Assembly (NCBI GenBank): GCA_038380435.1
Contig: JAWZYU010000030.1
Location: 62,941,817 to 63,005,816 of the forward strand
Origin: Ryuthela nishihirai
Taxonomy: Eukaryota; Arthropoda; Arachnida; Araneae; Heptathelidae
Direction of reading: 5' to 3'
Length of the DNA: 64,000 nucleotides
The notes under the pieces are model-generated. The model did not search any database. It saw only the letters and a program-made list of their open reading frames with translations, and was not told the DNA's origin. Shown one piece after another: positions 34,908 to 46,356 of this stretch. A program made the translations under genes and the position numbers. Position 1 is the stretch's first letter; each line of letters begins with the position of its first letter.

Positions 34908-35598
34908 TATCCCCGCCCTGCCCACGGTCAGTAGGGGACACCGATGGGCTTGGGAAGGACGACGTCCGTTGGATGGGACGTTAAGCCGTGGCCCCGTGTG
35001 CGGGAGGGTTGGGTTGTGGGTTGTTTTACCTCTGAGCGGCACTTTTTTTGCACACCATGGGCTAAATGGCCAGGTCACATGGACCTCGAAGGCTCAGAGA
35101 AGGTTGGGGGAGGGGACCCACTGGAACAGCTGTTGGGAGACAGATGGTAGCCTCCCGTCAAGGCCATCCAGTGTGTTCTTTAACGTGCACAGGGTATGGC
35201 TCTCCCGCACACGGTGCCACGGCTTAACGTCCCATCCGAAGGACGGCGGCCTTTCCAAGCCCATCGGTGTCCCCTACTGACCGCGGGCAGGGCGGGGAAT
35301 TTTGCGGAGATAAATCTCAACGCTGACCCAGCTGGGACTCGAACCTGGGAACTACAGATTACGAGCCTGGCGCGCTACCGACTGAGCCACCACCGCCCCC
35401 GTGTGCAGGAGAGCCATACCCTGTGCACGTTAAATAACACGCTGGATAGCCTTGACGGGAGGCTACCATCTGTGTCCCAACAGCTATTCCTGTGGGTCCC
35501 CTCCCCCAACCTTCTCTGAGCCTTCGGGGTCCATGTGACCTGGCCATTTAGCCCATGGTGTGCAAAAAAGTGCCGCTCAGAGGTAAAACAACCCAATC
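34908..35598 (+). mobile_element. SINE-A (plus) split by a second SINE-A (minus, 35007-35396)
   Basis: The outer plus-strand copy occupies 34908-35006 and 35397-35598. The inner minus copy is complete with tRNA head. The target duplication is CCCCGTGTGCGGGAG (34992-35006) and CCCCGTGTGCAGGAG (35397-35411), 14 of 15 identical. This is a clean nested insertion inside the SINE body. Confidence 0.9.
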
Positions 35599-36093
35599 TT
35601 TTTCAATGTTAAGGATGAGGCAGCCGATTCTCTATGTCTTGGATTTGTGTGATTTAATCTCTGAAGAGAAAAACTTTAAAATAAATACAAATCCGTTTCT
35701 TAACCTTCCTGTTGAAGTGGCATCAGAGATCCGTTTTTTAAGGAATAAATTTGTTCAGTGTCTGCGCTTATTTATTCTGAAAGCTTTTTCAGGTACAGAA
35801 TTTGGATCGTTTGCTGGGAAATCGTGACTCCATCTATCGGCTGTTAGAGACGAGTGTTGTGAATCGTCTGCGATCGACACCAAAAGATGAGAAGAGTGCA
35901 TTTCCTGGGGGAGGGGACAGTGGGGGTGGGACAGTCAAACGGAAAACTGTCATGGAGGAATATAAAATGGATGCATGCAAAGCGGTTTCAGCGTTCAGCA
36001 TTAAAAAATATTAATAAACTTTCTGCATTAATAAAACCATTACCAGTAAGGGAGGTGGCCACACAGTAAAGTGCAGTGGGGGCAGCAATTATT
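35599..36093 (+). other. Candidate exon region, two overlapping open frames
   Basis: Two plus-strand frames look protein-like. Frame one runs to a possible donor at TTTTCAG/GTACAG (about 35796), with PILYVLDLCDLISEEKNF and PVEVASEIRFLRNKFVQCLR. Frame two begins at or before 35796, with QNLDRLLGNRDSIYRLLETS and SVVNRLRSTPKDEKSAFPGG, and stops at 36012-36014. The same CAG could be a donor or an acceptor (TTTATTCTGAAAGCTTTTTCAG precedes). I recognise no domain, and chance is possible. Confidence 0.25.
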
Positions 36094-36477
36094 GGGGCGG
36101 GGGTGGCTCAGTCGGTAGCGCGCCAGGCTCGTAATCTGTAGTTCCCAGGTTCGAGTCCCAGCTGGGTCAGCGTTGAGATTTATCTCCGCTAAACTCCCCG
36201 CCCTGCCCACGGTCAGTAGGGGACACCGATGAGCTTGGAAAGGCCGCCGTCCGTCGGATGGGACGTTAAGCCGTGGCCCGTGTGCGGGAGAGAGCCATAC
36301 CCTGTGCACGTTAAAGAACACACTGGATGGCCTTGACGGGAGGCTACCATCTGTCTCCCAACAGCTGCTCCAGTGGGTCACCTTCCCCAATCCTTCTCTG
36401 AGCCTTCGGGGTCCTTGTGGCCTGGCCATTTAGCCCATGGTGTGCAAAAAAGTGCCGCTCAGAGGTAAAACAATCCA
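36094..36477 (+). mobile_element. SINE-A copy, full length
   Basis: Best complete plus-strand copy: A box GGTGGCTCAGTCGGTAGCGC (36102), anticodon-loop position CTCGTAA, B box GGTTCGAGTCC (36149), shared body, tail GGTAAAACAATCCAATA. No clear target duplication. Confidence 0.9.
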
Positions 36478-36634
36478 ATACAATACACGTGCTCAAATTT
36501 GAACGAAGCCGCCTCTATTGTTGAAAATGGTTTGTTTTAAAATGCCAAGAAATTGAAAATGTTAATGAAGGTAAATGCTCTCCTTGTGGCCATATCCCAG
36601 AATTCATTCTTGAAGTCAAATCCTCTAAAGGATG

Positions 36635-37171
36635 TACAGTCGCTCAAAAAAAACATCCGAACACTACGGTTGATTACAGAATTCAGAAAAAAATCTGTCA
36701 ACGATTTTTTTTTAGAAAGTAGTGATCTGGCGTGTCACGTGACACGAAGGTTGCCAGATCACTAATTTCTAAAAAAAAATCGTTGCCAGATATTTTTTCT
36801 GAATTCTGTAATCAACCATGGTGTTTGGATACTTTTTTAATATATATATAATGCATATGAATATATAATGCAATGAATATGGAGCGTGTGCAGTTACCGT
36901 TCACGGCAAACTGGAGCGGTTGCGGTTAATGTTCACAGCACATTGGATCGTGTGAGCTCACAAAGACCTAAATCGTGTGGGCTCACTCACGGAAATATTG
37001 AGCGTGTGCAGTTACCGTTCACAGCAAACTGGAGCGTGTGCAGCAACTGCACACGCTATAGTTTGCTGTGAACTGTAACTGGAGCGTGTACAGTTGCTGT
37101 ACACGCTCCAGATATTTTTCCTGAATTCTGTAATCAACCCTAGTGTTTGGATGTTTTTTTGAGCGACTGTA
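36635..37171 (+). mobile_element. MITE-T copy 8, both termini present
   Basis: TACAGTCGCTC at the left and GAGCGACTGTA at the right. It carries a single 118-bp unit (36887-37000) between the inner hairpin block and the terminal hairpin. At 537 bp it represents the short form of the family. Confidence 0.9.
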
Positions 37172-37426
37172 CTTTTGACCCCTATGATCGGAAAGGTCGC
37201 AGTCCGTCGGATGCCTCCCCCCCTATGCGGGAGAGAGCAATACCCTGTGCACGTTAAAGAACACACTGGATGGCCTTGAACAGATGCTACCATCTGTCTC
37301 CCAAGAGCTGTTCCAGTGGTCCCCTCCCACAAGCTTCTCTGAGCCCGCGGGGTCCTTGTGACCTGGCCATTTAGCTCATTGCGTGCAAAAAAAATAATAC
37401 TACACAAAGGTTAAACAACCGAACCC
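37172..37426 (+). mobile_element. SINE-A copy, diverged 3' portion
   Basis: Body and tail only, adjoining the MITE right terminus. It carries many substitutions (TATGATCGGAAAGGTCGCAG), so it is older than neighbouring copies. The tRNA head is absent. Confidence 0.75.
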
Positions 37427-37672
37427 GAGAAGAGTGTCGCGGTGTGATCGCTTCCCTCCTTCGTTCCTGAAACTATGAATGGAACTAATTTCTGTGGCGC
37501 AATCAGCTAGAGCAGCTTTACTACTCACTGGATGTAAGAAGCCCCACTTCCAGTGATTGGAGACAGGCAATGCAGGTGGAAAATCTAATGGGAAAATACT
37601 TCTGACTTTGAATGATTTACAAAGCTATTTATTACTATAGTAATTGCAATAACAATACTTCACCTAGAGGTA

Positions 37673-38222
37673 GGGTTGGGTTGTTTTACCTCTGAGCGGC
37701 ACTTTTTTTGCACACCATGGGCTAAATGGCCAGGTCACATGGACCCCGAAGGCTCAGAGAAGGTTGGGCGAAGGGGACGTACTGGAACAGCTGTTGGGAG
37801 ACAGATGGTAGCCTCCCGTCAAGGCCATCCAGCGTGTTCTTTAACGATCGGTTGTTACCTCTGAGCGGCACTTTTTTGCACACCATGGGCTAAATGGCCA
37901 GGTCACAAGGACCCCGAAGGCTCAGAGAAGGTTGGGGGAGGGGACCCACTGGAACAGCTGTTGGGAGACAGATGGTAGCCTCCCGTCAAGGCCATCCAGC
38001 GTGTTCTTTAACGTGCACAGGGTATGTCTCTCCCGCATACGGGGCCACGGCTTAAAGTCCCATCCGACAGACGGCGGCCTTTCCAAGCCCATCGGTGTCC
38101 CCTACTGACCGTGGGCATTGAGTTTTTGCGGAGATAAATCTTAACGCTGACCCAGCTATGACTCGAACCTGGGAACTACAGATTACGAGCCTGGCGCGCT
38201 ACCGACTGAGCCACCCCCGCCC
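37673..38222 (-). mobile_element. SINE-A dimer, locus 2, with a single target duplication
   Basis: A partial body plus tail (37673-37846), then a full copy with tRNA head (37847-38222). The junction GTTCTTTAACGATCGGTTG is a slightly mutated form of that at the other two dimers. The flanks repeat CACCTAGAGGTA exactly (37661-37672 and 38223-38234), so one 12-bp duplication encloses both modules and none lies between them. This indicates insertion as one unit. Confidence 0.92.
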
Positions 38223-38234
38223 CACCTAGAGGTA

Positions 38235-38600
38235 AACAGATTCATTGGCTTGTGATTAACTAACACGTGCTAAAAACAAGGGGCATTTGTAAATGCTTAT
38301 GGGTTTCTCCTGATGGGTTGCATAAAAATATGATTGATTATATATTAATTAACAGCAAATGGGCTAGATCGGTTAGGAATAACGTCATGTAAGGGAGCTG
38401 ATCTTGTGTCAGATCACTGATTGGTTAAAAATACAACTGGCAGTGTGATGAATGGCTAGAAGAATAACTTTTGGCTCTGAAAAATCACAAATAATCAAAG
38501 TGCATCATATAAGTTGCTTAAGTGATTAGGAAAAATTCAAAGTGAGGCTGAGAAATAAGGGATCATTCCAAAGAGGCCTTATTTCCTTCAATTAAGAAAT
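38235..38600 (+). mobile_element. LINE-X fragment, old
   Basis: Matches LINE-X copy 1 roughly 1720-2090. GATTGATTATATATTAATTA and ACAGCAAATGGGCTAG are identical to copy 1, with growing divergence on both sides. It covers the end of the endonuclease domain (IDYILIN) and part of the linker. No frame is intact. Confidence 0.75.
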
Positions 38601-38748
38601 AAAATCTCTAGATGTATTTTAGAGAGTCCATGCAAAAGGATCTGTTTCCTTCAGAGTAATTCCTAAATGGTAAGAGCGGGTAGAACCACGTGATTCGAGA
38701 TTCTTTTTGGGATCATTAAGGGCAATCTAGGAGTTTGGCCACCGAGTG

Positions 38749-39231
38749 TACGGTCGCTCAAAAAAGTATCCGAACACTATGGTTGATTACAGAATTCAGG
38801 AAAAATATCTGGGGCGCTCCAGTTACCGTTCACAGCAAACTGGAGAGTGTGTAGTTACTGCACACGCTCCAGTTTGCTGTGAACGGTAACTGCACACGCT
38901 CAATATTTCCGTGAGTGAGCTCACACGATCCAATGTGCTGTGAACATTAACCGCAATCGCTCCAGTTTGCTGTGAACGGTAACTGCACACGCTCCATATT
39001 CATTGCATTATATATTCATACGCATTATATATATTAAAAAAGTATCCGAACACCATGGTTGAATTCAGAAAAAATATCTGGCAACGATTTTTTTTTAGAA
39101 ATTAGTGATCTGGCAACCTTCGTGTCACGTGACACACCAGATCACTAATTTCTAAAAAAAATCGTTGCCAGATTTTTTTTTTTAATTCTGTAATCAACCA
39201 TAGTGTTCGGATACTTTTTTGAGCGACTGTA
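38749..39231 (+). mobile_element. MITE-T copy 9
   Basis: Termini TACGGTCGCTC and GAGCGACTGTA. It contains less than one 118-bp unit, in minus orientation, and both hairpin blocks. At 483 bp it is the shortest copy with both ends. Confidence 0.9.
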
Positions 39232-39814
39232 CAAGAAGCCTTCTTACGCTCACTCTGAAAAGCGGGAATCTCGTAAGCGATTAGTGAGCATAATCAGTTA
39301 GATCTGAAACGAAAGTATCATTGGCTACTTTCAATTATGTCCCCTCCCCTCATAAAAAAGGGAGGGGGGAATTTGATGGCGGTTTCTCCTAATGAGTTGC
39401 ATGTTAAACGAAAGCCAGCGGCATTTGGAGCATCATTGGCCGCAGATATCAGAGAGAGTTCAATGGAGTTAAAAACCGGAGAAACGCCAAGTGAATCGGA
39501 GAATGATATCAATATTTAAAACAAGTTTTAGTGAAAATGCTCCAAATTGAAAAACGAAATCGGAATCGTCTTCAATTAAAGTCACTCTTAAGAATGGTAT
39601 TAACGGCAAACGAATTTGGAATTAGATTAATTATTTACTATTCTTAGCATCGTCCGTTTCATTAAAACTGCAAATAAATAAATATTGTAAAGCGATAAAA
39701 TGTTCCTGCGTTTTCTTTTAAGGATGGTATCATCCTGCAGGCATAATATTTTGATCGACGATGAATGAACAGGATGGAAGAAGTTTCCTTTACATCTTAG
39801 AAATCTGGTGAAAT
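39232..39814. other. Unassigned
   Basis: No gene recognised. Confidence 0.45.
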
Positions 39815-40560
39815 CGACACAATAGGAAAGGGAAGGCAAGTAACGAGCAAAAGGAAGGCAACGGATGAGCACACCCGACAAAAGGGAAGGCAACGGGTGA
39901 ACTGCACCCATCAAAAAGGGAAGGCAACGGGTGAACTCACTCATCAAAAAGGGAAGGCAACGGACGAGCCACACCTGACAAAAAGGGAAGGCAACTGATG
40001 AACCACATCCGACAAAAAGGGAAGGCAACTGATGAACCGCACCCGACAAAAAGGGAAGGCAACTGATGAACCACACCCGACAAAAAGGGAAGGCAACGGA
40101 CGAGCCTCACCCGATAAAAAGGAAAGGCAACGGACGAGCCTCACCTGACAAAAAGGGAAGGCAATGGAAGAGCCTCACCCGATAAAAAGGGAAGAGCCTC
40201 ACCCGACAAAAAGGGAAGGCAATGGAAGAGCCTCACCCGACAAAAAGGGAAGGCAATGGAAGAGCCTCACCCGACAAAAAGGAAAGGCAACGGAAGAGCC
40301 TCACCCGACAAAAAGGGAAGGCAATGGAAGAGCCTCACCCGACAAAAAGGGAAGGCAATGGAAGAGCCTCACCCGACAAAAAGGGAAGGCAATAGAAGAG
40401 CCTCACCCGACAAAAAGGGAAGGCAATGGACGAGCCACACCCAACAAAAAGGGAAGGCAACGGACGAGCCACGCCCAACAAAAAGGGAAGGCAACGGATG
40501 AGCCACACCCGACAAAAAGGGAAGGCAACGGATGAATTGCAGCTGATGCTGGCAAAAAAG
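39815..40560 (+). repeat. 34-bp minisatellite A, about 21 copies
   Basis: Units contain GACAAAAAGGGAAGGCAACG and GAGCCACACCC (or CCTCACCC) at 34-bp spacing. Two subtypes are spatially grouped: GAACCACACCC on the left, GAGCCTCACCC on the right. Open frames on both strands (KGRQ/REEPHPTK, LPSLFVGCGSSVAF) are artefacts. Confidence 0.95.
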
Positions 40561-40836
40561 GAAGACAAAAGGATGAATTTTTCGCCCGATGCTCGAGGAA
40601 AAGGAGGCCATAGAGCAACATCATCCACCCCTAACCAAAATTTCCCTTCACGCTGTTCTTAGTTTTCTTAATTTTCTTTGAAATGCCATCCTATTTTCAA
40701 AGGATTCATGGTATTTAGGAAATGATTTTTACAATTTAGATGTATTCTATTTAAAATTATACTAAAAGAATTAGTAAAACGCATTATTATAAACACCTTT
40801 CACGGATTTAGTAAATGTCAATGATTTAAATCTTTG

Positions 40837-40955
40837 TTCGTGTCACGTGACACGAAGGTTGCAAGATCACTAATTTCTAAAAAAACCGTTGCCAGATAGT
40901 TTTTATGAATTTCGTAATCAACCATAATGTTTGGATATTTTTTTGAGCAACTGTA
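40837..40955 (+). mobile_element. MITE-T copy 10, right half
   Basis: Starts at the hairpin centre TTCGTGTCACGTGACACGAA and ends TTTTTTTGAGCAACTGTA. The left half is missing. Confidence 0.8.
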
Positions 40956-41117
40956 CCTCAAAACATTTTACCGCGTATCCCACATTGAGAACCCCTGGTC
41001 TAGAGAGCGATTTTTTGTGGGCTATTTCTGATCTGGGAACTGAGCAGCGGTATCAGATATTAAACTCATTTCTGCTCCCTTCATCTAAGAAACTAATCAT
41101 CGTAACTATTGTTACTG

Positions 41118-41497
41118 TTGGGTTGTTTTACCTCTGAGTGGCACTTTTTTGCACACCATGGGCTAAATGGCCAGGTCACATGGACCTCGAAGGCTCAGAG
41201 AAGGTTGGGGGAGGGGACCAACTGGAATGACTGTTGGGAGACAGATGGTAGCCTCCCGTCAAGGCCATCGAGCGTGTTCTTTAATGTGCACAGGTTATGG
41301 CTCTCATGCACACAGGGCCACGGCTTGACGTCCCATCCGACGGCCAATCCGTTTTCCAAGCCCATCGGTGTCCCCTACTGACCGTGGGCAGGGCGGGGAA
41401 TTTTGCGGAGATAAATCTCAACGCTGACTCAGGATTCGAACCTGGGAACTACCGATTACGAGCCTGGCGCGCTACCGACTGAGCCATCCCCACCCCA
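41118..41497 (-). mobile_element. SINE-A copy
   Basis: Minus copy with tail, body and tRNA head. The B-box region is damaged (ACTCAGGATTCGAACC, missing several bases). No clear target duplication. Confidence 0.85.
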
Positions 41498-41735
41498 ATC
41501 AATTGAGTGACATCGAATTATTAGACATTTTAAGAGAGATGTTTTAAAATCGATCTGTTTTGTTTCCTGTTCTGGAGTGAGCTCATGGTCACGTGTCCAC
41601 CACATCACGGGATAACGACGAAATATCTCCTCACATCCCATTGCTCCGTGAAAAGAAGGGGCTTCCACTTCTCTTCCATTCCATTCCTTAAGATCAACGG
41701 TTGAAAAATAAGAACTTGAAATTTCCCGTCCCTTG

Positions 41736-41937
41736 AAAGAGCGATTAGCGCGCTTCGCTACTGATGAAAGGGAGGACGAGGGTCCGAGCCCCGAATAAGG
41801 CATGGACGTTTGCATTGTCTTTCTGATGAGGGCCCCCATCCTCACAGACCTTCTACTATGGCGTATTAAACTGACGGGTTCCTGTCAGACCTGTGTGGCA
41901 AGCAGCTGCTTGAGGGGGTATTTATATTTTGTTATTC
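41736..41937 (+). mobile_element. SINE-B copy, diverged
   Basis: Plus copy: head GAGCGATTAGCGCGCTTCGC and GGTCCGAGCCCCG, body to GCAAGCAGCTGCTTGAGGGG, tail TATTTATATTTTG. The start of the head is eroded. Confidence 0.8.
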
Positions 41938-42505
41938 TACCTCTGTTGTTAGAAATTCCATTTTGGACTCTGCCTGGATTTATGCAAAGGAATCGATTCC
42001 TTCATTCGCTAAGTGCGTGGCGTAATCCATCAATCTCTAAAACCAGGAATAATGAGGAAAGTTTTCGCGTTTGAATCACTGGAAAATCCCCAAAGTGATG
42101 TTGGGAGGATGTTGACAAAGGCCGATCCATCCCGACCGATTCATCCTCATCTCTCCCCTCATCTCTCTGCGCCATTCAAAGGAATGCAATCGGCGTTCAT
42201 TTGGGATGGTATGACGAAACGATGCACGCGATAATGAGTGGCAGAGGATGCTCTGGATGCGGAGATGAATTAATGCTACGGATAACGATTTCGATGCGCA
42301 AGGGGTTCGGCATTATCGGCACCGCATCAGTCAGATGGTGAGCTCTGTTCGCTCGAAATGTGTGGTTGTCGATTCGAAATAGATTACCACCTTTACATCC
42401 GGTGGATAAATCTCCGCACTGATATCGCATATTGGACATTTCAGTGCAGCACGATTCGTAAGAGATTCTCAAAAAACAAAATTCTTCCTTCCTTCATCCA
42501 AGATA
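41938..42505. other. Unassigned
   Basis: No gene or repeat recognised. A short plus frame (42013-42234) has no motif. Confidence 0.45.
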
Positions 42506-43018
42506 TACAGTCGCTCAAAAAAAATATCCGAACACTATGGTTGATTACAGAATTCAGAAAAAACATCTGGCAACGATTATTTTTAGAAATTAGTGATCTG
42601 GCGTGTCACGTGACACGAAGGTTGCCAGATCACTGATTTCTAAAAAAAAATCGTTGCCAGATATTTTTTCCTGAATTCTATCATCAACCATAGTGATCGG
42701 ACACTTTTTTAATACATAATGCGTATGAATATATAATGCAATGAATATAGAGCGTGTGCAGTTACCGTTCACGGCAAACTGGAGCGGTTGCGGTTAATGT
42801 TCACAGCACAATGGATCGGGGCTCACAAAGACCTGGATCGTGTGGCTCACTCACAGAAATATTGAGCGTGTGCAGTTACCGTTCACAGCAAACTGTAGCG
42901 TGTGCAGTTACCGTTCACAGCAAACTGGAGCGTGTGCAGTAACCGCACACGCTCCAGATATTTTTTTCTGAATTCTGTAATCAACCGTAGTGTTCGGATA
43001 CTTTTTTGAGCGCCTGTA
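42506..43018 (+). mobile_element. MITE-T copy 11, both termini present
   Basis: TACAGTCGCTC to GAGCGCCTGTA, with one full and one partial 118-bp unit. Confidence 0.9.
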
Positions 43019-43291
43019 CGTTGGAAAATTCTGAGATCATCCAGGAAAGCAAAAGACATGCTACGAAGTGAACATCTGTGCAAAGCATACTTCATGACTT
43101 GGGGGCTATTTCGTAACCTTTGCAAGTTAATAAAAAAGTGAAACAACTGGATACGTTACAAAGATGTTTTTTTTTTGTGTGTGCCTTTCCACTCTCGCTA
43201 ATGTTTCAGAGGATGAGAGTTTCCTCTGCAAGGTCTTGCTGTCTGATTAATGCCACGTGTTGTGGCAGAAATGCATCAACAAGCAGACTAT

Positions 43292-45325
43292 GAGGTTCCT
43301 GGGGATTTATGTAGTTTAAGTTTAGGAACAGCCAAAATAATTTCAGATTATGTTATAGGCCAATATTAAAGCCACCAATGCATCTATCACCATTACAAAC
43401 AATGGGAGTAGAACTAACCATTTTGTTTAGAACATCACTGAAATGCTCAGCCCACCTAGCCATGACAGAATCCTCCTCTTCTATAACCTTACCTTGTTTA
43501 TCCTTCAATCCTTGTAGGTCTGTCCGTTTTCTACCACACAAAACATTAACTATCTGGTACAGCTCTCTGCTGTTGTGCTGTCTAACTGCTTTCTCGGCTT
43601 TGTCAGCCAAACCATCAAGCCAAAGATTCTTATCAGCAGCTAACTGATCTTTTACACGTTTATTAAATTCTCTGTAATGCTATCTATTAGGAATAGTAGG
43701 GTATTGATTATGGACATTCCTGCAGTTCTTTCTTTCTGAAATAAGCTCAAGTGCTTTATCACTCAAATAATTCTGCCTCCCCTGCACCTTTTTTCCTAAA
43801 AGAGTAGTGTTATTTCCAAGAAAGCTTCTTTAAAATGGTCCCGTTCTTCCTCAACTTCAGAAGTAAGCAAACCATGACTGTCATAATGACTAAGCAACCT
43901 ATCACGGTAAGCTTTAGTTATAACTGGGTCTTTCAGAGCTTCAGTATTAAAGGTAAATTTTTTAACCCTAGCACAACACTTTTTAAGTTTAAGTTGCAAG
44001 ACACTTTTAACAAGATAATGGTCAGATCCAATTTCAGCTCCCCTACATGACCTGGTATTCCTAACAGAACTAGCCCATATGCTGTTAATTAATATGTAAT
44101 CAATCATATTCTTATGCAGCCCATCAGGTGAAACCCATGTGTACTTATGTATGTTGCAGTGTTTGTAATAAGTGTTAGTTATTCTGAATCCATTGAGTTT
44201 ACTTACCTGTACGAGACATCGACCATTGCCATTGCAGCTACCAATACCAAAAGGGCCTATTACTCCTCCCAAAAGGTCAGAGTCAGTACCAACTTTGGCA
44301 TTGAAGTCACCTAGAACAAGGGAAATATCTCCTTTCTTGACAGAATTCAAAATATCCTGAAGGTGTTCATAAAACCTATCCTTCTCATCCTCATCGGCAT
44401 CCTCAGTGGAGGCATAACAGCAGATAACATTCAAGTCTTTAACACTTGTCTGAAATTTTGCTGTAAGAAACCTTTCATTAATGCACTCATATCCTAGAAG
44501 AGCATCACTAGCGTGTTTGCTAAGAAGCAGACCCACGCCTTGGTGATGCTTATTGTCGTCCCACCCTGAAAAGAGAAATTTAAGATTATTTTTAAGAATC
44601 TGACCTTTATCTGTCCATCTGGTCTCTTGCAAGCCGAGAATATCTAAATTATAATGGTGGAATTCTTGTGTGAGGACATCAAGAGAAAAAGCTCTGTGCA
44701 GAGTCCTCACATTCCAACTACCTATGGAGAGAAAATGGTTAGTGGGATGTTTAAAGAAACTATGTTTATTGAGAGAGGGAATGCCGACAATATCAAACAG
44801 CCCCTTAATCGCAGACATGGGGCAAAGACCCGTTCCCCCACCACTAAAGGCTGAAGCCATCTACACTGGAAGACTTCCTCCGATGTAGAATTTGACGATG
44901 CCAATAGACGCAAAGAGTTCAGGTGCCTGCGATGACCTCTGCTCAGGATTATCCACCAGCTGATAAACATATTCTGTGGATCTATTCACTTGGGGCTGTC
45001 AACCCACAAACAAACAGAAAACACAGCTGAAGATTTTCCCTCCACAGAAGCCCACCAGTGCAGCAAAATCAGGATCCATAATCAAGCTCAGAGCCATATA
45101 TCTGTCCAGTCCAGTAGGTTTATATGGTCAGCACCAGGACCCTGTGTGGTTGACCACTCCTTAGCAGGGTAGAAAAAAAAAGAAAAGTAGCCATAGTTGT
45201 CGAGTAGGCCACACTATTCTGGCAGCCCTCCCCTTCCGTTCACTTCCAAAAGAGAGTATCTCTTTTGAAAGGTACTAACGGTCTGCACCACGAGAAGGCG
45301 GGGTTGGACATTAGGTGCTAGGCCA
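43292..45325 (-). mobile_element. LINE-X copy 2, 5'-complete but 3'-truncated
   Basis: Minus orientation. The 5' end lies at about 45325 (GGCCTAGCACCTAATGTCC reading into the element) and sequence continues to a point matching about 2620 of copy 1 (CCTGGGGATTTATG at 43292-43310). The reverse transcriptase core and 3' end are gone. Normal target-primed integration truncates 5' ends, so this needs a secondary deletion or template switch. Confidence 0.9.
43353..44860 (-). pseudogene. LINE-X endonuclease-linker remnant of copy 2
   Basis: From the ATG at 44860 the frame is open for 354 codons and holds a complete-looking APE-type endonuclease: SWNVR at residues 48-52, LQETRW at 77-82, LVLGDFNAKVG at 181-191, IDYILIN at 253-259, SDHYLV at 279-284. 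These residues make up the metal- and DNA-binding active site in this family. A frameshift near 43815 ends the frame; an in-frame TAG follows near 43680 and a one-base loss near 43355. The segment with GRKRTDLQGLKDKQGK is the linker before the reverse transcriptase, which is missing. It is the better endonuclease reference, because copy 1 lacks LQETRW. Confidence 0.88.
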
Positions 45326-45663
45326 TTTAAAGTATCCATTTAATTCATTTAAAGGAAATTTAAAAACAGATTCCGATTCCTCGCTCTTAACACAAGCTGC
45401 GATTTTCTAAAAGATTAATTTTTCACCTCATTTCAAGACAATCTTTGTTTCCCATCTGTTTTATAGTTAACAAAGATTAAACCACTTTCCTCCATTCGTT
45501 TTTTTTTTTGAAAGGAAAAACTAAGCCAAATTTCTTTTCCGCATCAAGGTTCCACCGAAAGATATATTTTTTCGCAAAAAAAATTAACTTCGAATGTAGA
45601 GCATACGAAACGAACATTTTGCACTTGGGAATGATCTTAGAGAATCAGAAGAGCCAATAAAAA
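45326..45663. other. Unassigned AT-rich DNA
   Basis: T and A runs. No gene. Confidence 0.45.
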
Positions 45664-46286
45664 TACAGTCGCTTAAAAAACTATTTGAACACTATGGTTG
45701 ATTACAGAATTCAGGAAAAATATCTGGCAACGATTCTTTTTTTAGAAATTAGTGATCTGGCAACCTTTGTGTCACGTGATTACAGAATTCAGGAAAAATA
45801 TCTGGAGTGTGTACAGCAACTGTACACGCTCCAGTTACCGTTCACAGCAAACTGGAGCGTGTGCAATTACTTCACACGCTCCAGTTTGCTGTGAACGGTA
45901 ACTGCACACGCTCAATATTTCCGTGAGTGAGCCCACACGATCTAGGTCTTTGTGAGCTCACACGATCCAATGTGCTGTGAACATTAACCGCAACCGCTCC
46001 AGTTTGCTGTGAACGGTAACTGCACACGCTCCATATTCATTGCATTATATATTCATACGCATTATATATATTAAAAAGTATCTGAACACTATGGTTGATG
46101 ACAGAATTCAGAAAAAATATCTGGCAACGATTTTTTTTAGAAATTAGTGATCTGGCAACCTTCGTGTCACGTGACACGAAGGTTGCCATGTCACTAATTT
46201 CAAAACAAAAAAAAAATGTTTGCCAGATATTTTTTTCTGAATTCTGTAACAACCATAGTGTTCGGATACTTTTTTGTGCGACTGTA
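45664..46286 (+). mobile_element. MITE-T copy 12
   Basis: TACAGTCGCTTAAAAAACTA to TTTTTTGTGCGACTGTA with one 118-bp unit in minus sense. Its two terminal variants (CGCTTA left, GTGCG right) reappear swapped in copy 13, in line with the inverted duplication described separately. An unusual TTTCAAAACAAAAAAAA tract lies in the right block. Confidence 0.9.
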
Positions 46287-46356
46287 CATCTATTCCTAAT
46301 ATACATTCCCTGCATCCTTTATTTGCAAACTCCGTCTCTTCTTCTTCCTCCAGCGC

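Noticed and set aside
36102..36170. Functional tRNA gene with A and B boxes
   Set aside because: It is the head of a SINE-A with body and tail attached, and the acceptor stem does not close. The same applies to the SINE-B heads.
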